A DNA stretch of 64,000 bases from Cycas panzhihuaensis (taxonomy: Eukaryota; Cycadophyta), in the NCBI GenBank assembly GCA_023213395.1, contig CM041465.1, positions 68,827,741 to 68,891,740 on the forward strand, given 5' to 3'. The position numbers and the translations under genes were made by a program. Positions within the stretch are counted from its first letter, which is position 1, and each line of letters opens with the position of its first letter. This document shows, piece by piece, positions 34,640-45,252 of this stretch. The notes under the pieces were generated by a model. That model was not told the DNA's origin. It made no database searches and worked only from the letters and a program-made list of their open reading frames with translations.

Positions 34640-35030
34640 TTATCTCATCGCGCAGAGCCGCATGAAGAGAGTCATGAGAGGAGGTGCGCCCGCAGATGGG
34701 AGCCGAGCACACGAAGGGAGCCACGTGATGACGGACGAGCCAGGTCACCAGAACTTCGCAGGAGCCATGCTACGGAAGAGGTGCGGGAGTCGAACGGTAA
34801 GGGGCCGCAGGTCGAAGCCACGTAGGTGAGATGAGAGCTGCACATGAGTGCCACATAGGCTAGAGGTCACGCTGGTAAAACGAACCAGTCCACGGAGAAG
34901 CTGAATGGGGCACAGGAGCCACATGGAGGTACGATCCAAAGGTGCATAGGTCGCATAGAGTGTACACCAACAAAGAGAGCCGCACGGATGCCACAGAGGC
35001 GCCACAGAGGTAGAGCAAGTCCTTAACTCG
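34640..35030 (-). repeat. GC-rich degenerate repeat tract in leader
   Basis: Plus-strand wording GGAGCC / GCCAC recurs about ten times with irregular 25-45-bp spacing (GGGAGCCACGTG, AGGAGCCACATGG, GAGAGCCGCACGG, GCGCCACAGAGG). The corresponding leader part of the sister element (59180-59690) has the same character. Confidence 0.5.
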
Positions 35031-36130
35031 AAGATGTTGTTTATTTTGGACTACTACAATGCATACATGCCATACGAGGAACGCATCACAATTTTTTTCC
35101 TTAGTGATTTTCTTACTCAATGTCGAGGGCATTCTGAAGCCTGTTGCAATCGAATTGTGTTTGCCTCCCACTATTGTGCAGGAAGTTGTCAGAAATGTGT
35201 ATACATTAGCTAAGGAAAATAAGGGAGAGGCTGGAGAATTATGGCTCCTTTGATCAATTTCTAAAATAGTTCAAGCAAGCTTGATTGTGCTAAGGCTTTT
35301 GTAAACCCTGGGGAGCCCAACATCCCAGATGCTTGACAAACTTCATTCTATTTGCTTAGTGGAAATTCATTTGATTCAGTTACTTTGAATGGATGGATCT
35401 TCACTCCACAAAGAAAATGTTGTGAGATTTCTCAGAGGACAATGAGTAGGCCAAAATAGCCTTATACAGAAAAGAAAAGCAATCTGCCATTAGGAGAAGA
35501 TACACCTAGCCATAAGGGAAACTAACAAGTACAACAACCCTCCTTTTTTTTTTTGTAAAATTTTTAATCAATAATAAGGTGAGCTAGCCATTTCAAAAGA
35601 GGACAGCCTCTTTTTCCTTTGTACCCCCTTTTTTAAGGCAACAAAATGCAAAACTATAAAGATCTTGAAATAATTAGTGATTTCAAGACTTTTTTTTGAA
35701 TTTTGCATTCATAAAGAGCTTCAAATATTATGAATGCGGCTCACAAATCTTCCATGAAGCAGCAAATATCTCCTCAACAAAAGCTGCTTGTGCTCAAGGC
35801 TCAACCAAAGATGCAAAGATTGCAACACAGAGACAAATTATTAAATATTGGCTCCCAATCACCTGCAATTTTCAGTATCACCATCCCTTTTCCTTGGCCA
35901 TCAAGATTAGTCCTCCAAAAACGTAAATATGAACACGTTGCATAAAAGATTCTTAAAAAAAAAAAAATTGCAAGTCAAAAAGTGTAAACAAAGTCCTTCA
36001 GGATTAAACCTCAAAACGTTACTCCTTTCTCCAACTGGATCGCCTTCGTATGGCGAAGGTCGTCACCAGATTTGGAGAAATTTGAAGCCACCAATTCACT
36101 CCTCAAGAAACTGTAGCTCTGATACCAAAT

Positions 36131-36667
36131 TGAAAGACGAAATGGAGCAGATATAGGTGCCAGAATCTATTGAGAAGCTAGAGAGGACATCGAAATATGA
36201 AGGACAATACACTTAGATTAAAGAAATGATGTAGTACAACATAAAAGATGATAGGAAGGAGTATTGCACTTCAACTCATCCTATCACAACATACAAGTAT
36301 GAAGGAGAATTCCTCTCAACACTTCACCTACAAGAGACACTTACAGCAGCATAATTCTTACTCAAAATACTACATACCAAAACATGAGAATAGGGCTCCT
36401 TATAAAGGAGTTTGGATGATCATGATTTCTCCACATGTCACTAATCAACACTAAGAGACAAATCTGATTAGGACTTTTCTATCCCCAAGAATAAGGATAG
36501 AACCCACAAAAGTTGACTTCTCACAAGCACATGTGAGAAAAGTCACTACAAGACAAAAGACAATTTTATAATCAAACAAATGAACACTTTAGGATAAAGG
36601 GCCTAAAGTGACAAAAGTACTAATACACAAGGTCAAGACTTAATGCTTAGGAATGAAGGTTCTAATA
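36131..36667 (-). repeat. 5' LTR of the 30007 element
   Basis: Mates with 30007-30542. The outer end CA/TG has mutated (TAATA for TAACA). Followed on the plus strand by the GTTTT duplication. Confidence 0.9.
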
Positions 36668-37527
36668 GTTTTCTCGTATTTTGATGTACAAATTGGGATT
36701 CAAGGATGAGTGAAGAAGTCCATGCTTTTGAAAATATTCATCAATCTTTGCATATCATGCTCGAGGCAATTGTTTGAGGCCATACAAAGCCTTCTTCAAT
36801 TTGCAAACTAAGTGTTCTTTGCCACAAACATAGCCAAGTGTTGCTTTAGATATACTACTTCTTGTAAATCGCAATTCAAAAAGGTGCTTTTAACATCTGT
36901 TTGGTAAACAGGCCAATGATATTGAGTTGCAAGTGTCGACATAAGCCGTACAAATGTCATGTTAGCAATTGGAGCAAATGTTTCGTCACAGTCAATGGCA
37001 TTAATCTATTTGAAACCTTCGGCTACTAAATGAGCTTTATGGTATTGAATGGAGTTGTCTACATGAAATTTGGTCTTATAGAGCTAGTGACAATTAATTG
37101 GTTTCTTCTCTTTTGGCAGTTCAACTAGCTCCCAAGTATCATTTTGAAGAATAGAGTCCATTTCCTCATTTATTGCAACCTGCCACTTTTGGTCTATGAT
37201 TGCCTCTTCAAAAGTGGAAGGTTCAGGAGCAGATAACACTTGTGCCATTAAGGCAAAATTGGTGGATTGCTTGTAGGATTGTTTTTTGATGCTTGAGGAG
37301 GCAATGTAGCAGAAGAGATTGTTTACAAATACTATTTTGGTAATTGTCTTGAGGTGACCTCTACTTGAAGCTCTTCTAAAGGAATCGATGGAGGGATAGA
37401 GGGACCCGATGTAGACGAAAAACCAAGAGAATATGATTGGATGGAGTTGATGGGACCACAGTAATTGCGGGAATATTTTCAATGACTGGAGGAGGAACAA
37501 TAGTTGCTGTAGAATCCCTTTGATCAA
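36668..37527 (-). pseudogene. copia reverse transcriptase, N-terminal part
   Basis: Minus-strand frame: LMAQVLSAPEPSTFEEAIID, WQVAINEEMDSILQNDTWEL, then KTKFHVDNSI-, AKGFK- and INAID-like pieces at 36950-37080. After that come YGLKQLPRA and YAKIDEYFQKHG at 36690-36790. It stops at LYIKIREN, where the 30007-36667 element is inserted. The YVDD box lies on the far side of the insertion at 29901-30006. Confidence 0.7.
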
Positions 37528-37539
37528 TAGAAAATGAAA

Positions 37540-38850
37540 TTTGCTATGGGTCCAATTTTTGCTTCTGTTCGGAAAATATTACATCATTTGTCGTGTAGCA
37601 TGATCATATAGTTTGCAAGCTTTACGTCTGGGAATATATCTAATGAAGATGCACTTCCTACTTTTGTCATCCAATTTCTTCCTTTGTTCTTCTAGTATAT
37701 GCATATATGCTATGCATCCAGAAGTTTGCAAATGCGAGACTGTAGGCTTTTGGCCTGGCCAAGCATCTTCGGGTGTGATGTTTATGATTTCCTTGGTTGG
37801 GTTCCTATTGGTAAGATATGCAACAATGTTGATTGCTTTAGCCTAGAAATGAAGTCCAAGATTTTTGGTGGCAAGCATTGCCTTGCCTTTGTTGACCAAG
37901 GATTAGTTTATCCTCTCAGCAACTCCATTTTGCTGAGGAGTGTAGAGGGCAGAGAATTGTCGCTTAATGCCATTATCCTTACAAAATTAGGTGAATTCTT
38001 TTGAGGTATATTCATTACCGTTGTCATAGTGAAAGATTTTGAGTGGCATGTTAGATTCCAGTTTAGCTTTAAGTTTGAATTCTTTAAAATTTTCAAAAGT
38101 TTTTGATTTCTTCTTCAGGAAGTAGACCCATACTTTGCAGGAAAACTCATCAACGAAGGCGATGAAGAAGCAGCAACCATTAATTGAGCCTTGTGACATG
38201 GGTCCATGAATGTGTAAATGTACAAGGCCTAATGGTTCCTGAGCATGCCAAACTTTGCCGTTGGATTTGAAAGGTGCTCTGTGATGTTTTTTCATAATGC
38301 AAGATTCATAGAAACATTTAGTCTATTTAATTTTTGGCAACCCATGCATAGTGCTCGATTTGAATAGCAGTTGAAGACTATTCATATTTAGGTGACCAAG
38401 GTGTTGATTCCATAATTGATCTTTGGAGAGTGACTAAGAAATAGGTGCAGGTTGCTCTTTAGAAGCTGAAGCAGAGTTATTGTAGGTGTCAGGATCCTTG
38501 TGCTGAAGTGTAGGTGTTGATGTGGCATTTGGGTGGTAAAGTCCATGATCCTTATATCCGATTGTAATCACATTACCATTGACATTACTGATGAGTCATT
38601 TACCAAGATGGCTAAATAACATATTAAACTTTTGCTTATTTGTTTGACTGACGAATAACAAATTTCTTGTCATCCTAGGTACATAGAAGACATTATTTAG
38701 GTGATGCTTAATGTCAGAATTTGTCAATGAAATGGGAGCATTGCCAATCATGGCAATCTCAAGTACTGCATCATCACCAGATGTCACAGTTTGATTCTTC
38801 GCTAGCCTGGTATTTGTAAACAAGTCTTTAGAACCGATCATGTGTCAAGA
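37540..38850 (-). pseudogene. copia protease tail, pre-integrase and integrase
   Basis: Protease-to-integrase segment at 38596-38841 (MIGSKDLFTNTRL, NVFYVPRMTRNLLFVSQT). Integrase at 37987-38295: LVHLHIHGPMSQGSINGCC (first Asp changed to His), FIAFVDEFSCKVWVYFLKKK, HYDNGNEYTSKEF. 37640-37960 is a second part with stops. Two substitutions hit catalytic-core residues, so the enzyme would be dead even without the frameshifts. Confidence 0.65.
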
Positions 38851-39009
38851 GGCTCCAAAATCATTCAACTAGGATTTATCAATACTGTGAGCTGTAGAAG
38901 TGACATAGAACAAATTCTGGGAATCAATCATGTGGCCTCTTTGATTTTGATTCCTTCTCTCATTATAGTTTTGATTTTGTACATAACCCTGATTGGTGTT
39001 TTAGGCATT

Positions 39010-39918
39010 TTAGTTTGGCCTTTTGTTTCCTTGGAAGTTGATGTGGCCATGGTTCAGATTGCCTCGATTTGTGGGGCGATTATGCTGTTTTTGTTGGTCA
39101 ACCCTCTTTTTCCTGCATGCTAGTGTTGTGTGTTCGAGTTTGCCACAATAGTGACAAACTACTTGATTTATATGTTGCTGACGTGGTTGTTGTTGGTTCA
39201 AATTTATTGAATTGAATTGTTGGTTCACATTTGGTCATTGTTGTCTTCCTTTATGATGTGCAACTAAAGCAAGGATTGATGAGGAAGCACTAAAATCTCC
39301 ATGTCGGTTTAAGATGCACTTCTCTTGCAACAGAAGTCTCTGAAAGGTATTAAAGTCTAATGCGGCAAGATGATTGGAGTGAGAGAGATTAGAAATAAGG
39401 GAGTCGAAACCAACGGGTAATACATTGACAATGGAAGACATTAGATCACTGTTTGTAGGTGGTTGACTACGAGTAATTAATTGGTTCCTTAATGCATGAA
39501 TCTGGGTCAAATGGATTTCAACAGAGCCAACATAAGGAATGGAATTCAATTGGGCCTTAAGCATGATGGCTCATGCATTGTCTTTCCTTTCATACAAAGG
39601 GCAGATTATATTCCATGCTTCAACAAAGGTGGTAGTTGTTTCAATGTTTTGGTTAACATTTTCTTCACAAGAAAGATGTAAGAAGGAAAGTGCGACTTCA
39701 TCATTTTCATTAAATGCGGCAAGGGCAACAAGATCAATTGGTATAGTGACAGTAGGATCATTAGGATTTTGAGTGGAAATAGGTTTAGGTGTAGCACCAT
39801 AAACATAAGCCCATAATCTGTTCATTACAAGTATGTTCTTGACTTATTTCTTCCAGGCCAAGAAATTGTCATTGCCAAACAATTTGATGGTATTAATTGC
39901 AACCATCTGTAGAGCCAT
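39010..39918 (-). pseudogene. copia gag with zinc knuckle
   Basis: ATG at 39916-39918 opens MALQMVAINTIKLFGNDNF, then a stop in LAWKK*VKN. 39571-39825 (VALAAFNENDEVALSFLHLS) and 39235-39564 (LNSIPYVGSVEIHLTQIHAL, LDFNTFQRLLLQEKCILNR) give the rest of the gag domain. The zinc knuckle CHYCGKLEHTTLACRKK (39115-39165) has its Gly replaced (KLEH for KxGH). Frameshifts separate the parts. Confidence 0.7.
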
Positions 39919-41255
39919 TATGAATGAATGATTGTAAGTACCAGCAATCTCCTATTTACCTAAAGAGTTTTACTATGCTAGTATCAAATGTCTCAGTGTC
40001 TCCTTATCTATAGGCCCCTAGTAGTTGAGATGGTCCTGTCTAATGGCATACCTGCTCACAAGTGGTAGTTCAGGGGCTCTATATACCCAAAGGTATGTGA
40101 GAACTAGAAGACTTTGCCACCCCTTTAACGCTATGGATTTGCTCGCACTAGATTTATGGCCTTAATGATCAAGTCCTCATCTAATGGCACACTTACAACC
40201 AAGGCACTCACCCTCTCCTAGTTTGGTCTCCAAACTCCAAGTTTGTGGGTTTACACCTCAACTTATCACTTATTTAGGTGCATACATATCACGTGTGCGG
40301 GAGTGATTAATTTCAAGGGTCCTAACTATTCCCCTTATAGGACTGGTATGGTTTTGAAATTAATTCAGGATTTGTCTTTTTAATGTTTCAAGTTTAAAAT
40401 ATGTTATTTTGTTAATTATTTTTCTTTTTTAATTTAAAAAATCCTTAAAAAACTAAAAATGATTTAAAATAATGTAAATTTTTTTGTATTTTTTAATTTG
40501 AAAATATATTTTTAAATTAAAAAGACTAAAAATTTAGGGTTTTAAAAAAACTTTGAAAAATGACTAAACAAGCATTAAAAACAAGCTAAAAAAGGGTTAA
40601 AAATGATAAAATAAAATAACTATAGCAAAAAGCAAATATTAATAAAGGAATATTTTAAAAATATTCTAAAGTGTATAACATAATGTTTTAAAACTATTGA
40701 AAAATCAAAAATATGATTCACGCGACGAACAAGGGTGACTTTTTGGAGCTTTGAGAGGTGATTTCCCTTTGTTGAAGCATTGAAACACGAAACTGATGTT
40801 GGAATTGAGAAGTACTCGATGAGTGGATTGTTTTAAGTGGTCATGTTGTAGGGCTTTGTTAGCCACAGGCAATGCATAATCTCCAAATGAAAAAAAGGGG
40901 TGCATAGCCAATGTGAAGCATGTACGGCAAAAAATATCTCGTTCTGATTGACAAAAGTTGCCAATAGGGATGGACTGGGGCTGTGATGATGTTTAGGGGT
41001 TAACAGAATTAATCTAGAGTTTTTTGATGAAGAAATGAGCTGAAATGAGATCTTTTGGATGCATGGGCAAAGTGTAATAGTTGTAACAACCATACACATA
41101 GAGAGGATGCTTCAATGGAGCATGAGCCTGGATTTGGAGCAAGGTGAGTCAACAAATGCCTAATACAATCCAACCATTGTTCTGTGATGAGTGTTAGTAG
41201 AAAACAATGAGAAAATGCAGTAAAAAACCACAATAAAATGTGAAAAAACAACCTA
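39919..41255 (-). other. leader of the 29901-41497 element
   Basis: 1.3 kb without recognisable coding between gag and primer site. Contains a very AT-rich stretch (40380-40680) with the hairpin at 40648-40666. The 60-90-codon antisense frames here have no domain. Confidence 0.5.
40648..40666. repeat. near-perfect palindrome in copia leader
   Basis: GAATATTTT and AAAATATTC, 9-bp arms around a single base. In element orientation preceded by GTTATACACTTTA and followed by CTTTATTAATATTTG. Confidence 0.85.
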
Positions 41256-41268
41256 CTTTGATACCAAA

Positions 41269-41497
41269 TGAGAGAAAACAGATTTTCTATTTTCTCAACT
41301 AGAATTTAAATCACTAAAAACAGATAATCACCATCCCATAAGCATGATCAAAGCATGAAAAATTTAAGGTGCAGAAATTATTATGTTCAAATCCCAAAAC
41401 AACCTTTCATTAGCATAAACAAAGCTTGCACAACATATAACCTCTCAATAATACATGTACAATTGCCAAGAGAGGTCCTCAATATATATAAAGTACA
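41269..41497 (-). repeat. partial 5' LTR (R-U5 end) interrupted by another LTR
   Basis: On the minus strand it ends CTCTCA next to ATTTGGTATCAAAG. The interrupted end (41480-41490) reads TTATATATATTGAGG, a TATA-like region, so the insertion at 41498 cut off U3. Confidence 0.6.
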
Positions 41498-42029
41498 TGT
41501 TAAAATATAATGTCTAACCGTTTGTATATTAATGTATTACGACTAATTATTTAATTATAACATTTAATATAAGTCATGTAACATAGATGTAACTTATTAT
41601 ATTGGTCTTGCCTCTAAACCTAATATGTTATTAGAGGCTTTTTGTATAAATATGGACTTTGACCTCTCAATGTAATCTAGAGAGTTCATCATTCTTCTGT
41701 GAGCTTTGTTTCTCTTTAGCTCTTTTGACCTAACATAGTATCAGAACCACTCCTGCTGCTTGCAAGCTCTTTGATCTGACAAATTTGTAGCATTTTGTAT
41801 AGGCAAATCCGTATAACTTCATGGACCAAATTCAAAGTGCTCAGAATTGTTTGAAAAATTGTGAGTAGGTGTGCCTCACCAAGTTGAACAACTTCTGCTA
41901 AAGGCTCGATTCTAGATTTTGGTTTATTTGCCCTAGATCTGAGAAAGTATGATTGCCACTCATAGAAGGCTTCTCTGATTCATTCCTCTTCGTACGAACT
42001 GATTAACCAGTTGAATCTGGTATCAAATC
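41498..42029 (+). mobile_element. short-LTR copia element, 5' LTR and leader start
   Basis: LTR 41498-41735 (238 bp, TGTTAAAATATAATG...CCTAACA), then TAGTATCAGAACC as primer site and about 280 bp of leader, in which another LTR begins at 42030. The rest should lie beyond the window's right end. It sits within the 5' LTR of the 29901-41497 element. Confidence 0.65.
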
Positions 42030-42086
42030 TGTTAGAATATAATGCTTTATCCTAGGAACATTAGAGAAAGGGGGCAATATGCTTAA

Positions 42087-42622
42087 TGAGAGACAGAATG
42101 GAGAAGATACAAACACTAGAATCTATCGAGGAACTAGATAGGACATTGAAATATGAAGGACTAAACACTTAGATTAATGAAAAGATGTAGTACCACATAC
42201 AAAGGTAATAGGGAGGAGTATTGAACTTCAACTCAACCTATCATGAACACAAGTATGAAGGAGAATTCATCTCAACACTTCACCTACGAGAGATACTTAC
42301 ATCAACATAACTCTAACTCCAATACTACATGCCAAAACATGAAAATAGGACTCCTTATAAAGGAGTTTGGACGATCAAGATCTTACCACATGTCACTGAT
42401 TAACACTAAAAGACAAATCTGATTAGGACTCTTCTTTCCTCAAGGATAAGGATAGAGCCCTCCAAAGTTGACTTTTCACAAGCACATGTGAGAAAAGCCA
42501 TTACAAGACAAAAGACAATTTTATAATCAAACAAATGAACACTTTATGATAAAGGCTTAAAGTGACAAAAATACTAATACCCTTGGTCAAGACTTAATGC
42601 TTAGGAAATGAAGGTTCTAACA
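42087..42622 (-). repeat. 3' LTR of the 42087 element
   Basis: 536 bp, TG...CA ends, mate of 60124-60660. The last six plus-strand bases (CTAACA) also hold the pol stop codon. Confidence 0.92.
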
Positions 42623-43405
42623 CCCCCCCTGAATGGATACAACATTAAGTCGAATACCAAGGCCGCTATTGAAATGCTCAAACTTCTCTTTCCCAAGTGG
42701 CTTGGTGAAGATGTTGGCTAGCTGTTGAGTGGTCGACTTGTAGACGAGGTCGATTTCACCTTGTTGCACATACTCTCTGATTAAATGGTGATGGACCTCA
42801 ATATGCTTGGTACGTGCATGAAACACCGAATTCTTGGCAATCTTGATAACACTCTGATTGTCACAATACAATGGTCTTGGGAGTGTTTGCTCAAGTCCAA
42901 GCTCTTCAAGAATCTGTCTGAGCCAAATAGCTTCACATGCTATGCTGACAGCATCTTTGTACTCTGCTTCAGTGAAGGAAAGGGTAATATTTGGTTGCCT
43001 TTTGCAACTCCATGAAACAATGGCTGACCCAAGGTTGAAACAATAACCTGAGGTGGATTTCCGGCTATCTTGGCATCCAGTCCAATGTGAATCTGAGAAC
43101 CCTTCTAGTGTGAAGTTCTCATTACGTGTGTACTGAAGACCATACTGCAAAGTACCTTTGAGGTATCTGATGATGCGTTTTGCAGCATTCCAGTGCCGTT
43201 GATTGGGGTTGATCATGTATTTGGAACATATTCCAATCGCATATAAAATGTCAGGTCTAGTGTTAGTCAAGTAGATGAGACTACCCACTAGTTGCCTGAA
43301 AAGGGTGGAATCGACAAGTTTCTCTTCTTCATTCATCGACAATTTAGTACTTGTTTCCATGGGTGTTGGTGAATGTTTGCAGTCTTCCATTCTGAATCGC
43401 TGCAA
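42617..43405 (-). pseudogene. copia RNase H and pol C-terminus
   Basis: Open for 262 codons. It starts at the RT-RNase H connection (MQRFRMEDCKHSPTPMETST, LFRQLVGSLIYLTNTRPDI). RNase H follows with DSHWTGCQDSRKSTSGYC (Asp), SFTEAEYKDAVSIACEAIWL (Glu) and YCDNQSVIKIA (Asp), then the RTKHIEVHHHLIRE motif. It ends LNVVSIQGGC and a TAG lying in the 3' LTR. Catalytic residues are in place. The frame is uninterrupted but is out of phase with the upstream RT. Confidence 0.85.
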
Positions 43406-43456
43406 AATATTCCACGTATATTTGGCTTGAGAAATGAAAATGTGACCTGGTTGCTG

Positions 43457-44525
43457 CTACACTTCCATGTCAAGGAAATAGTGAAAAAGTCCGATATCTG
43501 TCATCTCAAAACTTCTTTTGAAATCCCTTTGGAGACGCTCAATCAGATCTACATCATTGCTTGTGATAATCAAATCATCAACATAAAGAACAACAAGTGT
43601 GATGTGTTGGTTTTGAACCTTGATGTACAGGTTTGAATTAGATGTGGATCGATGAAAATTGTGTTGTAGAAAGTTGTCATCGATCTTTGAATACCATGCA
43701 CGTGGCGCCTGTTTTAGACCATACAAGGCCTTTTTAAGGTGACAGATAAGATGTTCATTATCGACAGAAATATATCCAGGAGGTTGTTCTAGGTAGGCCT
43801 CCTCAGTCAAATCGCCGTTGAAAAAGGCGCTTTTGACATCCATCTGATACAATGGCCACTTGCCTTGTGCAACTAAGGCCATAACAATTCAGATGGTATT
43901 CATATTGGCCATTGGTGCAAATGTCTCAGTGTAGTCGATGCCTTCTTGCTGTTTGAAACCTTTGGCAACGAGGCGAGCCTTATGTCGCTCAATAGTACCA
44001 TCAGACTTATACTATATTTTGTAGATCCACTTACAACTAATGGCTTGTTTGCCAGGTGGTAACTCAACCAAATCCCATGTGTCATTTTGATAGATGGAGT
44101 GGATCTCTCGTCATCCATGGTAGCCTGCCACATTTCGTCTGTACATGCCTCCTCAAAAGTGGAAGGCTTAGAAGCCGTAAACACTTTAGCCATAAGTGCG
44201 TAATTAACAATGGGTGATGGCCGCATTTTGGATGGACGTTTGCCTTCAACAATTTGTGAATCTGTAATAGTTTGCATGTACCATTTGGGCAACTTCTTCG
44301 TCGAGGAATAAGGAGTTGAGGAAGTTGAAGGGAGAGATTCTTCAAGAATGACTTTGCCTTTATCAAGGGAGAGAGGAAGAGTGTTGATATCAATCTCCCG
44401 ATTGTCTTCTGCAAAGACGATGTCTCCTGGAGTATGCATATTTTTAGTAATGGGATCAAACAATTGATATGCTTTGCTACTAGGAGCATATCCAACAAAG
44501 ATGCCTTTGAGACTTTTGTTTTCAA
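43457..44525 (-). pseudogene. copia linker and reverse transcriptase
   Basis: The linker reads YQLFDPITKNMHTPGDIVFA and KLPKWYMQTITDSQIVEG. Reverse transcriptase has VAQGKWPLYQMDVKSAFFNG (catalytic Asp of the first motif), [17 protein letters not shown] and ITLVVLYVDDLIITSNDVDL (YVDD at about 43570-43581), ending MTDIGLFHYFLDMEV. A frameshift near 44090 and stops near 43880 and 44010 split it. About 85% of the domain is readable. Confidence 0.8.
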
Positions 44526-44529
44526 ATTT

Positions 44530-45250
44530 CTATCTTTGCTCGTGAGGAATGTTCATGTAGGCCGTGCATCCAAAAGTTCGTAAGTGGCTGATCGTAGGCT
44601 TCTGGGCAGTCCAGGCCTCCTCGAGTGTCATGCCCGAAAGTGCAGAAGTCGATCTGTGGTTTGACAGATACGCAGCAGTAAGAAGTGCTTCTGCCCAATA
44701 TGCTAATGAGAGACCTTTGGCATGCATCATAGCTTTTGCCCTACTGACCAAGGTTCTGTTCATCCTTTCTGCACACCATTTTGCTGCAGTGTGTAAGGGA
44801 CAGAAAATTGACGTTTGATTCCATTTTGAATACATAATTGATTGAAGTCCCTGGACGTATACTCACCACCATTATCTGTTCTGAGTATTTTGATGCGCAT
44901 GCCTGATTCATTTTCGACTGCAAGTTTAAATTCCTTAAACTTGTTTAAAGCTTCTGACTTATGCTTAAGAAAGTAGATCCACACTTTATGTGAGAAATCA
45001 TCAATGAATGTTATGAAGAATGATGATCCTCCATGAGACTGAGGGGTCATGGGACCACAAATGTCAGAATGTACAAGCTGTAATGGATGCTGTGCTCTCC
45101 AGGCTTTACCTTTCTCAAAAGGTTTGTGATGCTGCTTCCCCATAAGGCATGATTCACAAAGGCAATTACCTCTAGAGATTTTGGGTAAGCCATAAACCAA
45201 GTTTTGTCTGAACATCTGCCTGATGCTGTCAAGATTAAGATGTCCAAGTC
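44530..45250 (-). pseudogene. copia pre-integrase and integrase
   Basis: Zinc module: LWHE*LGHLNLDSIRQM and CLCESCLMGKQHHKPFEKG (HHCC, with one stop). Core: LVHSDICGPMTPQSHGGSS (Asp), FIDDFSHKVWIYFLK, TDNGGEYTSRDF (Asp) and LQQNGV, then a one-base frameshift and ERMNRTLVSRAKAMM (Glu), YWAEALLTAAYLSN, HLRTFGCTAYMNIPHEQR. All three catalytic acidic residues remain; the lesions are point-like. Confidence 0.8.
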
Positions 45251-45252
45251 AT

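Larger units (their letters stand above)
33466..36115 (-). other. long leader of the 30007 element
   Basis: A 2.65-kb leader with no gag-like coding. Three parts: an AT-rich stretch next to gag (33500-34500) with a hairpin at 34451-34473; a GC-rich, repeat-like stretch at 34640-35030; and a mixed 3' part to the primer site. Several antisense frames of 60-100 codons in the GC-rich part overlap each other in different phases and have no domain. Confidence 0.55.
30007..36667 (-). mobile_element. copia element, both LTRs, internal RT/RNase H deletion
   Basis: LTRs 30007-30542 and 36131-36667 (about 97% identical by eye), flanked by the target duplication GTTTT (30002-30006 and 36668-36672). The primer site (minus-strand TGGTATCAGAGC) is at 36116-36127 and the polypurine tract at 30543-30548. 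Gag, protease and integrase remnants are in order, but most of reverse transcriptase and RNase H is missing. It is the closest relative of the 42087-60660 element and lies in the reverse transcriptase of the 29901-41497 element. Confidence 0.9.
29901..41497 (-). mobile_element. copia element with a 6.7-kb insertion in its reverse transcriptase
   Basis: On the minus strand: a partial 5' LTR (41269-41497), primer site (minus-strand reading TGGTATCAAAG, 41256-41266), a leader with hairpin, gag from 39918, protease, integrase, linker and reverse transcriptase. Reverse transcriptase is split by the insertion at 30007-36667 (duplication GTTTT). RNase H and 3' LTR are lost at the breakpoint at about 29880. 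The 5' LTR is cut near its TATA box by the LTR at 41498. Confidence 0.7.

Noticed and set aside
34521-35171. Several overlapping minus-strand frames of 60-103 codons in GC-rich DNA
   Set aside because: Open in several phases because of high GC and repeats; not in the sister element in the same phase.
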